Shown piece after piece: positions 1 to 7,983 of a DNA stretch of 64,000 bases. The notes under the pieces are model-generated. The model was not told the DNA's origin, made no database searches, and saw nothing but the letters and a program-made list of their open reading frames with translations. Each line of letters begins with the position of its first letter. Within the stretch, counting starts at the first letter, position 1. Made by a program: the position numbers and the translations under genes. The stretch is from Leptolyngbya sp. SIOISBB (lineage in GTDB: Bacteria > Cyanobacteriota > Cyanobacteriia > Phormidesmidales > Phormidesmidaceae): contig JAAHII010000001.1 of the NCBI GenBank assembly GCA_010671905.1, forward strand, positions 4,464,001 to 4,528,000. Reading direction: 5' to 3'.

Positions 1-19
1 TGACTCATCGGTTTCTGCC

Positions 20-2245
20 ATGGTAATGCCCCTTCTCAAACGATATGGTTTAGCCCTCAAGCGGTACAAGTGGGTTGCCGTAGCTGCGTTTTTAGGTACC
101 TTGGGCATATCGGGGGTCCTGGCAATGCAGCCCCCGCCGGAAGAAGAATACCGCACCACTGGGGTGCTCGTGCAAAATACTCCTGTCGTTTCGTTTACGG
201 CGACCGGCGTTGAGCTACAGCAACAGGGCCAAGGCATTATTACGCAGGACTTTTTGCTGGCCGATATTTTGCTCTCCCGAGTCGCGGAGCAACTGAATAA
301 CGGTGGACTGGAAATCACGCCCCAACAAATCCGTAATCGCACCAATATCAATATCAATACCGGGGGTGGTGAAGAAGGCGGTAACATTTTGCAAAGTGTC
401 AATGTTACTTACCAATCGGGTAACCCTCAAGAAGCTGAGGCCGTTTTATCGGTCTTGTTTCAAGGGATGGTTGAACTGAGCCGAGTGACCAATCGGGCCC
501 GGCTAGGCACGATCATTGGTGCGTTGGAGGAACGGTTGCCGGCGATCGAAGCAGAACTCCGAGAAGCCGAGCAAACCCTAGAGGCTTATGATCGCATCGA
601 AGGTCCTGCCATTCAGGCGGCACTCGATGGCAGTTTGCTGGGGGAAATTTCTTCTAGTCAGCAACAGCGGCGGCAAAACCTCATTACTTTGGCTGGTATT
701 GATGCCCAGATGCAGAGTTTACAGGCACAGTTGGGGTTATCGCCAGAGGCTGCTTATGCTTCGTCAGCCTTGAGTGCTGACCCGATCGTCCAGAATCTAC
801 GCGCTAGCATTTATCAAGCTGAGTCCCAGATCAAAACCTTGTCTCGAGATTTGCGGCCCGCTCATCCAACTATGGTTGAGTTGCAAAACAGTCTCGAAAC
901 GTATGATCAACTCTTGCAAGAGCGGGCTGTAGAGGTGATTGGCGACCGCTTGCCAGCTGTCCCCAGTGCGGAGGTGATCCGCCAAAATAGCAATCTTGAC
1001 CCTGCAAGAGCCCAGCTTGCTAATCAACTCGTGGGACTAAAAACCCAACGCGATGCATTAATTACGCAACAGCAGGTGTTAGCTCAGTCAGAACAACAAT
1101 TGCGAGCCGCCTACACACGATTGCCCAACAAGCAGCTGGAGCGCGATCGTCTAGCTCAGCAAGTCGCTCTCAAAAAGGCACTATATGACCAGGTACAGGC
1201 TAAGCGGATTGACGCTCAAGCGGCTGAAGCCGAAACCGTCAGTAGTCTTTCGGTTGCCAGCCCTCCTTCTACAGAAGTGATTCCTGTAGAAGCAGCGTCA
1301 CCCATTGTGGTGTTGCTGTTAGGTAGTATTGTTGGCCTCGGTATCGGTGGCGGCCTCGTCTTCTTGTTAGACATGCTTGATCCAACGATTCGTATCTTTG
1401 AAGACTTGGACAAGCTGTTCGAAGAACAAGATATTCCTTTGCTGGGTGTGATTCCTGAACTTAACCCACGTCAGGCAGAACCGTTGTTGATTACGGATCT
1501 CAATCATCCCTGCAGTGAGATTTATGAACGTTTGCGGAGTAACCTGCAACTGTCTGGCCTAGCGATTAATGATGGCCAAATACCCAAAACCGTCTTAGTG
1601 ACCAGTCCAGTGTTTCATGAGGGTAAAACAACAACGGCTTACAACTTAGGCATTGCCTCTGCTCGAGCGGGTCGCCGTACACTGATTGTTGAGATGAATT
1701 TTAGAAGCCCATCTCAATGTATGAGATTTGGCATCCAACCTGATGAACAGGCAATGATCGAACCGCTGCAATATTACAGTGGTCGACTCTCTGACCCCAT
1801 CCGGATGGTACCGGGTGTTGCCAACCTGTTTATCACGCCAGGTATCGGGCCTCAACGTAATCCGACAGCTATTCTTGACTCTAGCGAAATGAGTCGTTTT
1901 TTGAAGGATAGCAAGGCTCGATTTGATTTCGTGATTCTGGATGCCCCACACTTCACTGGCAGTAACGACGTCGTCTTGCTAGAACCTAGAACGGATGGGA
2001 TGGTGATAGTGACTCGTCCAGGCGTGACGAAGAAACCAATCATCAAAGAGGTATTAGAACAGCTTGAAGAGAAGGAGGATATTCGCGTACTAGGTGGAGT
2101 TATCAATAGTGCCGACATTCCAATCACAGCGGCTCAAATGCGGGACGATACCTTGATTGTGGATGACGATGATCTGGAAAATGCCAACGGAGCAAGTTCT
2201 CCAGCCTCTGCTAAGGTTCCTGTTCGTGCGCCCGTCGAATTTTAG
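20..2245 (+). CDS. Wzz/Wzc-like polysaccharide co-polymerase with degenerate tyrosine-kinase domain
   Basis: An inner-membrane protein of the family that controls export and chain length of extracellular polysaccharide (Wzz domain plus cytoplasmic BY-kinase domain). A basic N-terminus leads into a first membrane helix near residues 18-36. A long coiled-coil periplasmic region follows (about 150-400), then a second membrane helix (about 425-450), then a P-loop domain. The P-loop at residues 529-539 reads SPVFHEGKTTT, so GKTT is kept. The Walker A' segment near residue 553 reads LIVEMNFR, where active kinases have two aspartates (DxD). Walker B is FVILDAPH near 635. There is no C-terminal tyrosine cluster; the tail is acidic. 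I infer a structural rather than kinase role. The reading frame is open to the window edge, so the true start could lie upstream; ATG at 26 is an alternative. Confidence 0.85.
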   Translation: MVMPLLKRYGLALKRYKWVAVAAFLGTLGISGVLAMQPPPEEEYRTTGVLVQNTPVVSFTATGVELQQQGQGIITQDFLLADILLSRVAEQLNNGGLEITPQQIRNRTNININTGGGEEGGNILQSVNVTYQSGNPQEAEAVLSVLFQGMVELSRVTNRARLGTIIGALEERLPAIEAELREAEQTLEAYDRIEGPAIQAALDGSLLGEISSSQQQRRQNLITLAGIDAQMQSLQAQLGLSPEAAYASSALSADPIVQNLRASIYQAESQIKTLSRDLRPAHPTMVELQNSLETYDQLLQERAVEVIGDRLPAVPSAEVIRQNSNLDPARAQLANQLVGLKTQRDALITQQQVLAQSEQQLRAAYTRLPNKQLERDRLAQQVALKKALYDQVQAKRIDAQAAEAETVSSLSVASPPSTEVIPVEAASPIVVLLLGSIVGLGIGGGLVFLLDMLDPTIRIFEDLDKLFEEQDIPLLGVIPELNPRQAEPLLITDLNHPCSEIYERLRSNLQLSGLAINDGQIPKTVLVTSPVFHEGKTTTAYNLGIASARAGRRTLIVEMNFRSPSQCMRFGIQPDEQAMIEPLQYYSGRLSDPIRMVPGVANLFITPGIGPQRNPTAILDSSEMSRFLKDSKARFDFVILDAPHFTGSNDVVLLEPRTDGMVIVTRPGVTKKPIIKEVLEQLEEKEDIRVLGGVINSADIPITAAQMRDDTLIVDDDDLENANGASSPASAKVPVRAPVEF

Positions 2246-2673
2246 TGACAACCTAAGGCTTGCTTGATCATCTTCTCGCCTGTTGCCTGTGTAGCCTGCT
2301 AACGAGTTGAGTAAAGGATGCCGGGGTAATAGCAATGTATTTTTGGCAAATATGCTGCAATCTAGGCAGAGTAACCAGAGAAGAGTTTGACCGATTCACT
2401 CAATTGAACTGCGTGAGTTCTGTGAAAGAAAAGAACTCTGGCTTACATGACAAAACCTTTCCTCAGCTTTATTATCAAGACTCAATATGCCACTGATGTA
2501 GCCTTAGCTGCTATCAGGGCATATTGAGCATTCTTGACTCAGAATTGTCGGAATCAGTAATCTCAGCTCAGTTTTTCTAACTGAGAGTTGGCCTCATATT
2601 TGAGATGCCCATACTCGAAACTGCTCTGCTTCAACCACACATCGGGTATTGCAAACAATTCTAGCGATCGCTC
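2246..2673. other. Convergent intergenic region with long imperfect hairpin
   Basis: No credible gene is seen here. The region lies between the co-polymerase gene ending at 2245 (plus) and ctaE ending at 2674 (minus). Its notable content is a long imperfect inverted repeat, listed separately at 2475-2537. Confidence 0.6.
2475..2537. terminator. Long imperfect hairpin between convergent genes
   Basis: The arms TCAAGACTCAATATGCC (2475-2491) and GGCATATTGAGCATTCTTGA (2518-2537) pair except for a three-base bulge. Inner pairs CTGA/TCAG and TAGC/GCTA extend the stem, leaving a small CTTAGCT loop. Sitting between convergent gene ends, it could act as a bidirectional transcription barrier, or it could be a dispersed repeat. 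There is no clear T-run, so the terminator role is inferred. Confidence 0.45.
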
Positions 2674-3285
2674 TTAAATCAAGGTCAACAGGTAGATCAG
2701 GCTGAATAGGATGATCCACACAATATCGACGAAATGCCAGTAGATTTCGGCCATTTCGACGCCAGTATGTTTTTCCTCGCCATAGTGGCCTTCGCGGCGC
2801 GATCGCCAGAGCACACCTAAAATCAGTAGTAGACCAATGAAGACGTGCAGCCCATGGAAGCCCGTCATCAGATAGAAACAGTTGCTGAATAGATTGGTGG
2901 TGAGGCCGTAGCCCAGGGTCAAGTATTCATACACCTGCCCAGCGAGGAAAATTGCCCCCATCGCCGCAGTGATGATGTACCACTTGCGTAGCCCTTTGAC
3001 ATCACCTTGCTTGATCGCCGTGTCACCATAGTGAATCACAAAGCTGCTAGATACCAAGATGATGGTGTTAACAGCTGGTAGCAACAGTTCGACTTCCGTT
3101 TCCTCTGGCGGCCAAGCGGCAGCTTCGGCCCGAAAGACCAAAAACAGCGCGAAAAAGCCAGCAAACATCAAAAACTCGGAACAGAGGAACGTGATCAGCC
3201 CCAACACTCGAAAGTCATGATGTTCAGAAGGCTGGAATTCGACTTCGGCGGTCGTGGCTGGAGTGGGTTCAATTGCGCCTTGCAT
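2674..3285 (-). CDS. ctaE: Cytochrome c oxidase subunit III
   Basis: This is subunit III of the aa3-type heme-copper oxidase, an integral membrane protein that stabilises the catalytic subunit I. The 203-residue product has five predicted membrane helices, as in the short bacterial forms. It carries typical family segments such as the TGFHGLHVFIG motif near residue 145 and HFVDIVWIILF near the C-terminus. It is the last gene of a ctaC-ctaD-ctaE cluster read on the minus strand, 101 bases after ctaD. The order and spacing match the usual cyanobacterial respiratory oxidase operon of cytoplasmic and thylakoid membranes. Confidence 0.95.
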   Translation of the reverse strand: MQGAIEPTPATTAEVEFQPSEHHDFRVLGLITFLCSEFLMFAGFFALFLVFRAEAAAWPPEETEVELLLPAVNTIILVSSSFVIHYGDTAIKQGDVKGLRKWYIITAAMGAIFLAGQVYEYLTLGYGLTTNLFSNCFYLMTGFHGLHVFIGLLLILGVLWRSRREGHYGEEKHTGVEMAEIYWHFVDIVWIILFSLIYLLTLI

Positions 3286-3386
3286 AGTTCAAAAACCGAT
3301 AAGGAATAGCCGATAAAAGGAGAGATCACAGCAAATAACTTCAGAGCAGGATCGAGTGTTAACCAGATCCTGCTTTTTAATCAAGC

Positions 3387-5024
3387 TCACGATGATGAGA
3401 CTTTAGCTGGATCGTGACCATACTCGTAGGGACCTTCTGTCACTACTGGCAACACATTCCAGTTTTCAATGATGGGAGGGGAGTCGGTCGTCCACTCTAA
3501 AGTCTTCGCATCCCAAGGATTGCCCGCAGCTTTAGGGCCGTTGCGCCAACTCCAAATGGCGTTGATGATGAATGGCAGCACAGAAATGCCCAATAAGAAG
3601 GCTCCTACCGTGCAGATGATGTTGATGTATTGGAACTGGGGGTCATACATTGCTACCCGTCGTGGCATGCCCTTCAGACCCAACTCATGCATCGGCAAAA
3701 AGGTCAGATTTGTCCCAATGAAGGTCAGGACGAAATGCAGCTTACCCAATGGCTCATTCAGCATGCGCCCGGTCATCTTGGGGAACCAATGATATAGCCC
3801 CGCATACAGACCGAATACAGAGCCGCCAAACAGCACATAATGGAAATGCGCTACGACATAGTAAGTGTCATGAACGTGGATATCGACAGGTGCCGTCCCC
3901 AAGGTGACGCCACTCAACCCACCCAACACGAACATGGCCAATAGCCCGATCGCAAACAGCATGGCGCTGGTATAGCGAATCTTGCCGCCCCACAGGGTTG
4001 CTACCCAGCTAAAAATTTTGACGCCAGTCGGCACGGCGACAATCAGTGTGGAAACGGTAAAGAACATCCGCATCCAAGGTGGTGTACCACTGGTGAACAT
4101 GTGGTGTACCCATACAAAGAGACCGACCAGACAGATCGCTAGTGAAGAATAGGCGATCGCTTTATAGCCAAAAATCGGTTTCCGCGCATGGATGGGAATC
4201 ACCTCAGACATAATGCCGAAAATCGGCAAAATCATCAGGTAGACCGCTGGGTGCGAGTAAAACCAAAACAGGTGCTGGTACATCACCACGTCTCCACCCT
4301 TATTGGGGTCGAAGAATGAAGTGCCAAAATTGATATCAAACAGCAATAGAATGAGACCTGCTGCCAGCACCGGCGTCGAAAATAGTGCCAAAATTGAGGT
4401 TGCCATCATCGCCCAGCAGAAGAGCGGTAATTGGTCCCATTTCAAACTAGGAACCCGCATCTTCCAAATTGTGACGATGAAATTGACGGCACCCATAATC
4501 GAGGATGTCCCCACCAGCGTGATCGCCAAAATCCACATCGATTGAGCTGTATTGGCGGTAATACGACTCAGAGGTGGATAAGATGTCCACCCAGCCTGCG
4601 CCCCGCCAAAAAACATGCTGACAATAATCAAAGCCCCGGCTGGCACGGTAATCCAAAAAGCCAGAGCATTCAGCTTGGGAAACGCCATATCCCGCGCCCC
4701 AATCATCAACGGCACGAGAAAATTACCAAAGCCCCCAATGGCGGCTGGCACAATCCAGAAGAAAATCATGATCGTGCCATGATTTGTCAACATGGCATTG
4801 TAAAAATTGGGATCGATCAGATCCGCGTTCGGGGTGGCCAGTTCCGATCTCATTACTAGGGCCATCACCCCACCGACGAGGTAGAAAAAGAAAGCAGTTA
4901 CGAGGTATTGGATACCGATGACTTTGTGGTCGATATTAAAGGTGAAGTAGTGATACCACTTCCATTTATCAGGGTGAGGAAATGATTGCCCCACCATATC
5001 GCTGGTGATATTCGCTTGTGCCAT
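3387..5024 (-). CDS. ctaD: Cytochrome c oxidase subunit I
   Basis: The catalytic subunit of the terminal oxidase reduces O2 at the heme a3-CuB centre while pumping protons. It has about 12 membrane helices over 545 residues. Metal ligands are visible: the His in LTNHGTIM (low-spin heme), the His-Tyr pair in YSHPAVY (CuB ligand and cross-linked Tyr), VHHMF (two CuB ligands) and AHFHYVL (heme a3 and heme a ligands). YSHPAVY lacks the D-channel Glu of HPEVY. This is the pattern described for A2-type heme-copper oxidases. It lies between ctaC (78-base gap) and ctaE, all minus strand. Confidence 0.97.
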   Translation of the reverse strand: MAQANITSDMVGQSFPHPDKWKWYHYFTFNIDHKVIGIQYLVTAFFFYLVGGVMALVMRSELATPNADLIDPNFYNAMLTNHGTIMIFFWIVPAAIGGFGNFLVPLMIGARDMAFPKLNALAFWITVPAGALIIVSMFFGGAQAGWTSYPPLSRITANTAQSMWILAITLVGTSSIMGAVNFIVTIWKMRVPSLKWDQLPLFCWAMMATSILALFSTPVLAAGLILLLFDINFGTSFFDPNKGGDVVMYQHLFWFYSHPAVYLMILPIFGIMSEVIPIHARKPIFGYKAIAYSSLAICLVGLFVWVHHMFTSGTPPWMRMFFTVSTLIVAVPTGVKIFSWVATLWGGKIRYTSAMLFAIGLLAMFVLGGLSGVTLGTAPVDIHVHDTYYVVAHFHYVLFGGSVFGLYAGLYHWFPKMTGRMLNEPLGKLHFVLTFIGTNLTFLPMHELGLKGMPRRVAMYDPQFQYINIICTVGAFLLGISVLPFIINAIWSWRNGPKAAGNPWDAKTLEWTTDSPPIIENWNVLPVVTEGPYEYGHDPAKVSSS

Positions 5025-5102
5025 AGAGGAATTTAGGAGAGCAATAAACTTGAGAGAGCGAAAGCTTATTTTGAGCTAGTAAGTAACTAGGCAATGTGAG
5101 AA

Positions 5103-6083
5103 TTAATCGTTGAGATGCGCCAGCAGTTGGGCATCAACGTCAAGGTCTGCGCCGTAGGGTGCGAGATACTCCTGATCGGTCAAGTCAGCAGGATTAGCTG
5201 CGATCGCTTCAGCCGTTGCCGGTTCAGCCTGGGCGATTCTAGATTCCACCCATTTTTGATAATCCGAGGGGGAATGTACGATTACCTGGGTCCGCATGGC
5301 ACCGTGGTAACCACCGCATAATTCTGCGCAAACTACGGGATAGGTACCCAGCTTTGTGGCCACAAAGCGGAGCTCGGTATCTTTACCGGGGATCGCATCT
5401 TGTTTGAGGCGAAACTGAGGAACCCAAAACGAGTGGATCACATCCTGCGCTGAGATGTTGAGCTGCACATCAGCGTTCACCGGCACATGGAGTTCTCCAT
5501 CCACAATGCCGCTATCTGGGTAAGTAAAGATCCAGGCATATTGCATCCCCGACACATTGACTGCTAAATCCGCTGACACCCCTTCTTTTTCCAGAGGTGC
5601 TCCGAATCCATAAACTGACTTAGCTAACAATTCTGGTTGAGCGCCTTCGGGAGTCAGTCCTTGCAGGGCCGCATCTGATGACTGGGCAATCATCGTGCCG
5701 TGGTCATGCACCATGTCGCCTGGGGTAAAGCCGCCCATATCCTGAAAGATTTGCACGCTGTAGATGCCTAACCCAATCACGATAATGGCCGGAATTGCGG
5801 TCCAAAAAGCTTCTAACGGCAAGTTGCCTTCGATGGGCAGACCGTCAGTGTCATCTCCCTTCCGTTGTCGAAAGGCAATCATGCAGTAGACGATCGCCCC
5901 TTCGACGACCAGAAACAGGGCGGTGCCGATAACCACCATCACGTTGAAAAAGTTATCGACGAGTACCGACTGAGCCGATGCTTGCTCTGGCAGCAGGCCA
6001 TTATTGAAGCCCACCCAGAGGCTAACTAGGGTCACCACAACCCCAACCGTTAGCGTTAATAAAGGAGCGGGAATTTGTTTCAT
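5103..6083 (-). CDS. ctaC: Cytochrome c oxidase subunit II
   Basis: Subunit II receives electrons from cytochrome c6 or plastocyanin at a binuclear CuA site. Two N-terminal membrane helices (about 8-28 and 45-70) precede an extracytoplasmic cupredoxin domain. The CuA motif CAELCGGYHGAM supplies Cys, Glu, Cys, His and Met ligands; the fourth ligand pair begins at HSFWVPQF. I chose ATG at 6083 because GGGAG lies eight bases upstream. A TTG at 6098 would extend the frame by five residues. The Shine-Dalgarno overlaps a HIP1-like GCGATCGC. It is the first gene of the ctaCDE cluster, so the promoter should lie in 6084-6250. Confidence 0.95.
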   Translation of the reverse strand: MKQIPAPLLTLTVGVVVTLVSLWVGFNNGLLPEQASAQSVLVDNFFNVMVVIGTALFLVVEGAIVYCMIAFRQRKGDDTDGLPIEGNLPLEAFWTAIPAIIVIGLGIYSVQIFQDMGGFTPGDMVHDHGTMIAQSSDAALQGLTPEGAQPELLAKSVYGFGAPLEKEGVSADLAVNVSGMQYAWIFTYPDSGIVDGELHVPVNADVQLNISAQDVIHSFWVPQFRLKQDAIPGKDTELRFVATKLGTYPVVCAELCGGYHGAMRTQVIVHSPSDYQKWVESRIAQAEPATAEAIAANPADLTDQEYLAPYGADLDVDAQLLAHLND

Positions 6084-6504
6084 TGCGATCGCTCCCAAAG
6101 GGAGTCATGTTCATAAATGCCGATCATTGCAATAAGACAATGACCACTGGCAAACATCCTAAGCAGCAGGATCTGATCCCGGGGATAAACTTTGGATTTG
6201 CTTTACCTAACAGAAAACTAAGGTCGAAAAAACGTTACACAATGCAACATGCGAGATGAGATAACTCTCACTAGTCACTCACTCATTGCCCGAACTTGGC
6301 AAAACTTGGGCACAGTAGTCAGGTATAAGAATTTATCTATAGATGAATATTGGGGCCGGCTACTCCTGTTTTTCCTGAAAAGAGCTATCGATCAACTGGG
6401 TAGGGTTAAGAGGGTGATTTCAATCAGCTGTGACTGAGAGTTTCATTGACGCTCAGCTTTATGGGTGGGTGATCGTTCGGTCCCCTGCTCTCTTGAAGGT
6501 TCCA
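6084..6504. other. Intergenic region upstream of ctaC
   Basis: No credible gene is seen. It must hold the ctaC promoter (minus strand). A GTTACACAATGCAACAT stretch around 6232-6249 loosely resembles the paired TTACA repeats bound by RpaB, but the match is poor and I do not call it a site. Confidence 0.5.
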
Positions 6505-6538
6505 ACAAAAAAAGGACGCCTGCAACGCAGACGCCCTT
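6505..6538 (-). terminator. Rho-independent terminator of psbD
   Basis: On the minus strand GGGCGTCTGC, a short GTT loop and GCAGGCGTCC form a ten-pair stem (two G-U wobbles), followed directly by seven T. It starts about 25 bases after the psbD stop codon. The G-U pairs only work on the minus-strand transcript, which supports the assigned direction. Confidence 0.9.
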
Positions 6539-6563
6539 GATGGAAATATTCCTAACTGAAGTT

Positions 6564-7621
6564 TTACAGTGCGTTACCGCGAGGCAGGACTTCCTCAGGG
6601 AATACAAACTTCTCGTGGGGCTGGTCAGTGGGAGCCATCCAAGCCCGGATACCTTCATTCAACAAAATGTTCTTCGTGTAGAAGGTTTCAAACTCAGGGT
6701 CTTCCGCCGCGCGGATTTCCTGAGACACGAAGTCATAGGCGCGGAGGTTCAACCCTAAACCGACCACGCCGACCGAGGCCATCCACAAACCGGTCACGGG
6801 CACAAACAACATGAAGAAGTGCAACCAGCGCTTGTTTGAGAAGGCAATGCCGAAAATCTGTGACCAGAAACGGTTCGCCGTCACCATGGAGTAGGTTTCT
6901 TCAGCCTGAGTCGGCTCGAAGGCGCGGAAAGTGTTGGACCCATCGCCATCTTCAAACAGCGTGTTCTCCACGGTCGCCCCGTGAATCGCACAGAGCAGCG
7001 CACCCCCAAGACACCGGCCACTCCCATCATGTGGAAGGGGTTCAGCGTCCAGTTATGGAAACCTTGGAAGAACAGCAAGAAGCGGAAAATCGCCGCCACG
7101 CCGAAGCTGGGAGCGAAGAACCAGCTGCTCTGACCCAAGGGGTACATCAAGAAGACAGAGACAAAAACGGCAATCGGGGCGGAGAACGCAATGGCGTTGT
7201 AAGGCCGCAACCCGACCAGACGAGCGACCTCAAACTGACGCAGCATGAAGCCAATCAGTCCGAAGGCACCGTGCAGAGCAACAAAGCTCCACAGCCCGCC
7301 AATTTGGCACCAGCGGACGAAGTCGCCCTGGGCCTCAGGACCCCACAGCAGCAGGAGGGAATGCCCCATGCTGGCGGCGGGAGTGGATACGGCCACGGTC
7401 AAGAAGTTGCAACCTTCCAGATAGGAGGAAGCTAAACCGTGGGTGTACCAAGAAGTGACGAAGGTGGTGCCGGTCAGCCAGCCCCCCAACGCCATGAAGG
7501 CGCAGGGGAATAGCAAAATACCAGACCACCCGATAAAGACGAATCGGTCGCGCTTTAGCCAGTCATCGAGAACGTCGAACCATCCTCGCTGGGCTTGCGC
7601 TCGTCCCATTGCTATGGTCAT
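6564..7621 (-). pseudogene. psbD: Photosystem II D2 protein, single-base frameshift
   Basis: D2 is one of the two reaction-centre subunits of photosystem II, a five-helix thylakoid protein binding P680 chlorophyll, the non-heme iron and quinone QA. The two overlapping frames (7621 to about 7000, and about 6990 to 6564) together read through the family from MTIAMGRAQ to [10 protein letters not shown]. They break inside the conserved [16 protein letters not shown] segment, where a run of five C on the plus strand (near 7003-7007) should be six. With that base restored the gene is exactly 1059 bases, or 352 residues, the standard D2 length. ATG 7621 follows GGAGA by about nine bases. psbC does not follow, so this looks like the solitary second psbD copy. 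An error in the sequence is more likely than real loss. Confidence 0.93.
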
Positions 7622-7983
7622 AGCGCGATTCTCCAAATATGCATCAATCAATTAAATGAGTACAGACAAGCGGCAGCAAGCTACATAGCATATAAGCAAA
7701 AATACTCACTACCAATATGACATTGTCTTAACTGTTCTTCACTATAAGGGATTTTTTTCTCATGTGCATCGGCTAGAATCGCGCGATCGCTTCTGCCAGG
7801 AACGCTTACGAGCGATCCCTCGCTTAACAAAGCCTTAAGACTTCTCAAGGGTTAGGATTTCTGACGTGCGTTAGTCTCTCTCTGAAGTCAGGGTGTCAGG
7901 TAATTTGCTGGATTAAGTGGGAATACTGAGGCCACTTTGCAGCAGCAGGCATGTTTGTTTTTTAGTAGGTTGGCGATCTCGCT
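7622..7983. promoter_or_regulatory. Divergent promoter region of psbD and lamin-tail gene
   Basis: This 362-base region separates divergent genes and must carry both promoters. At 7823-7841 two octamers, CTTAACAA and CTTAAGAC, are spaced by three bases. The layout resembles the cyanobacterial Pho box (tandem YTTAAYYW octamers with 3-base spacers), but the second octamer fits poorly. The psbD side is AT-rich. No gene is seen. Confidence 0.35.

Noticed and set aside
6232-6249. RpaB-type site upstream of ctaC
   Set aside because: Only the first half resembles TTACA and the second half deviates at several positions.
6836-7435. 199-codon plus-strand frame opposite psbD
   Set aside because: Antisense shadow of a strongly conserved gene, with low-complexity translation.
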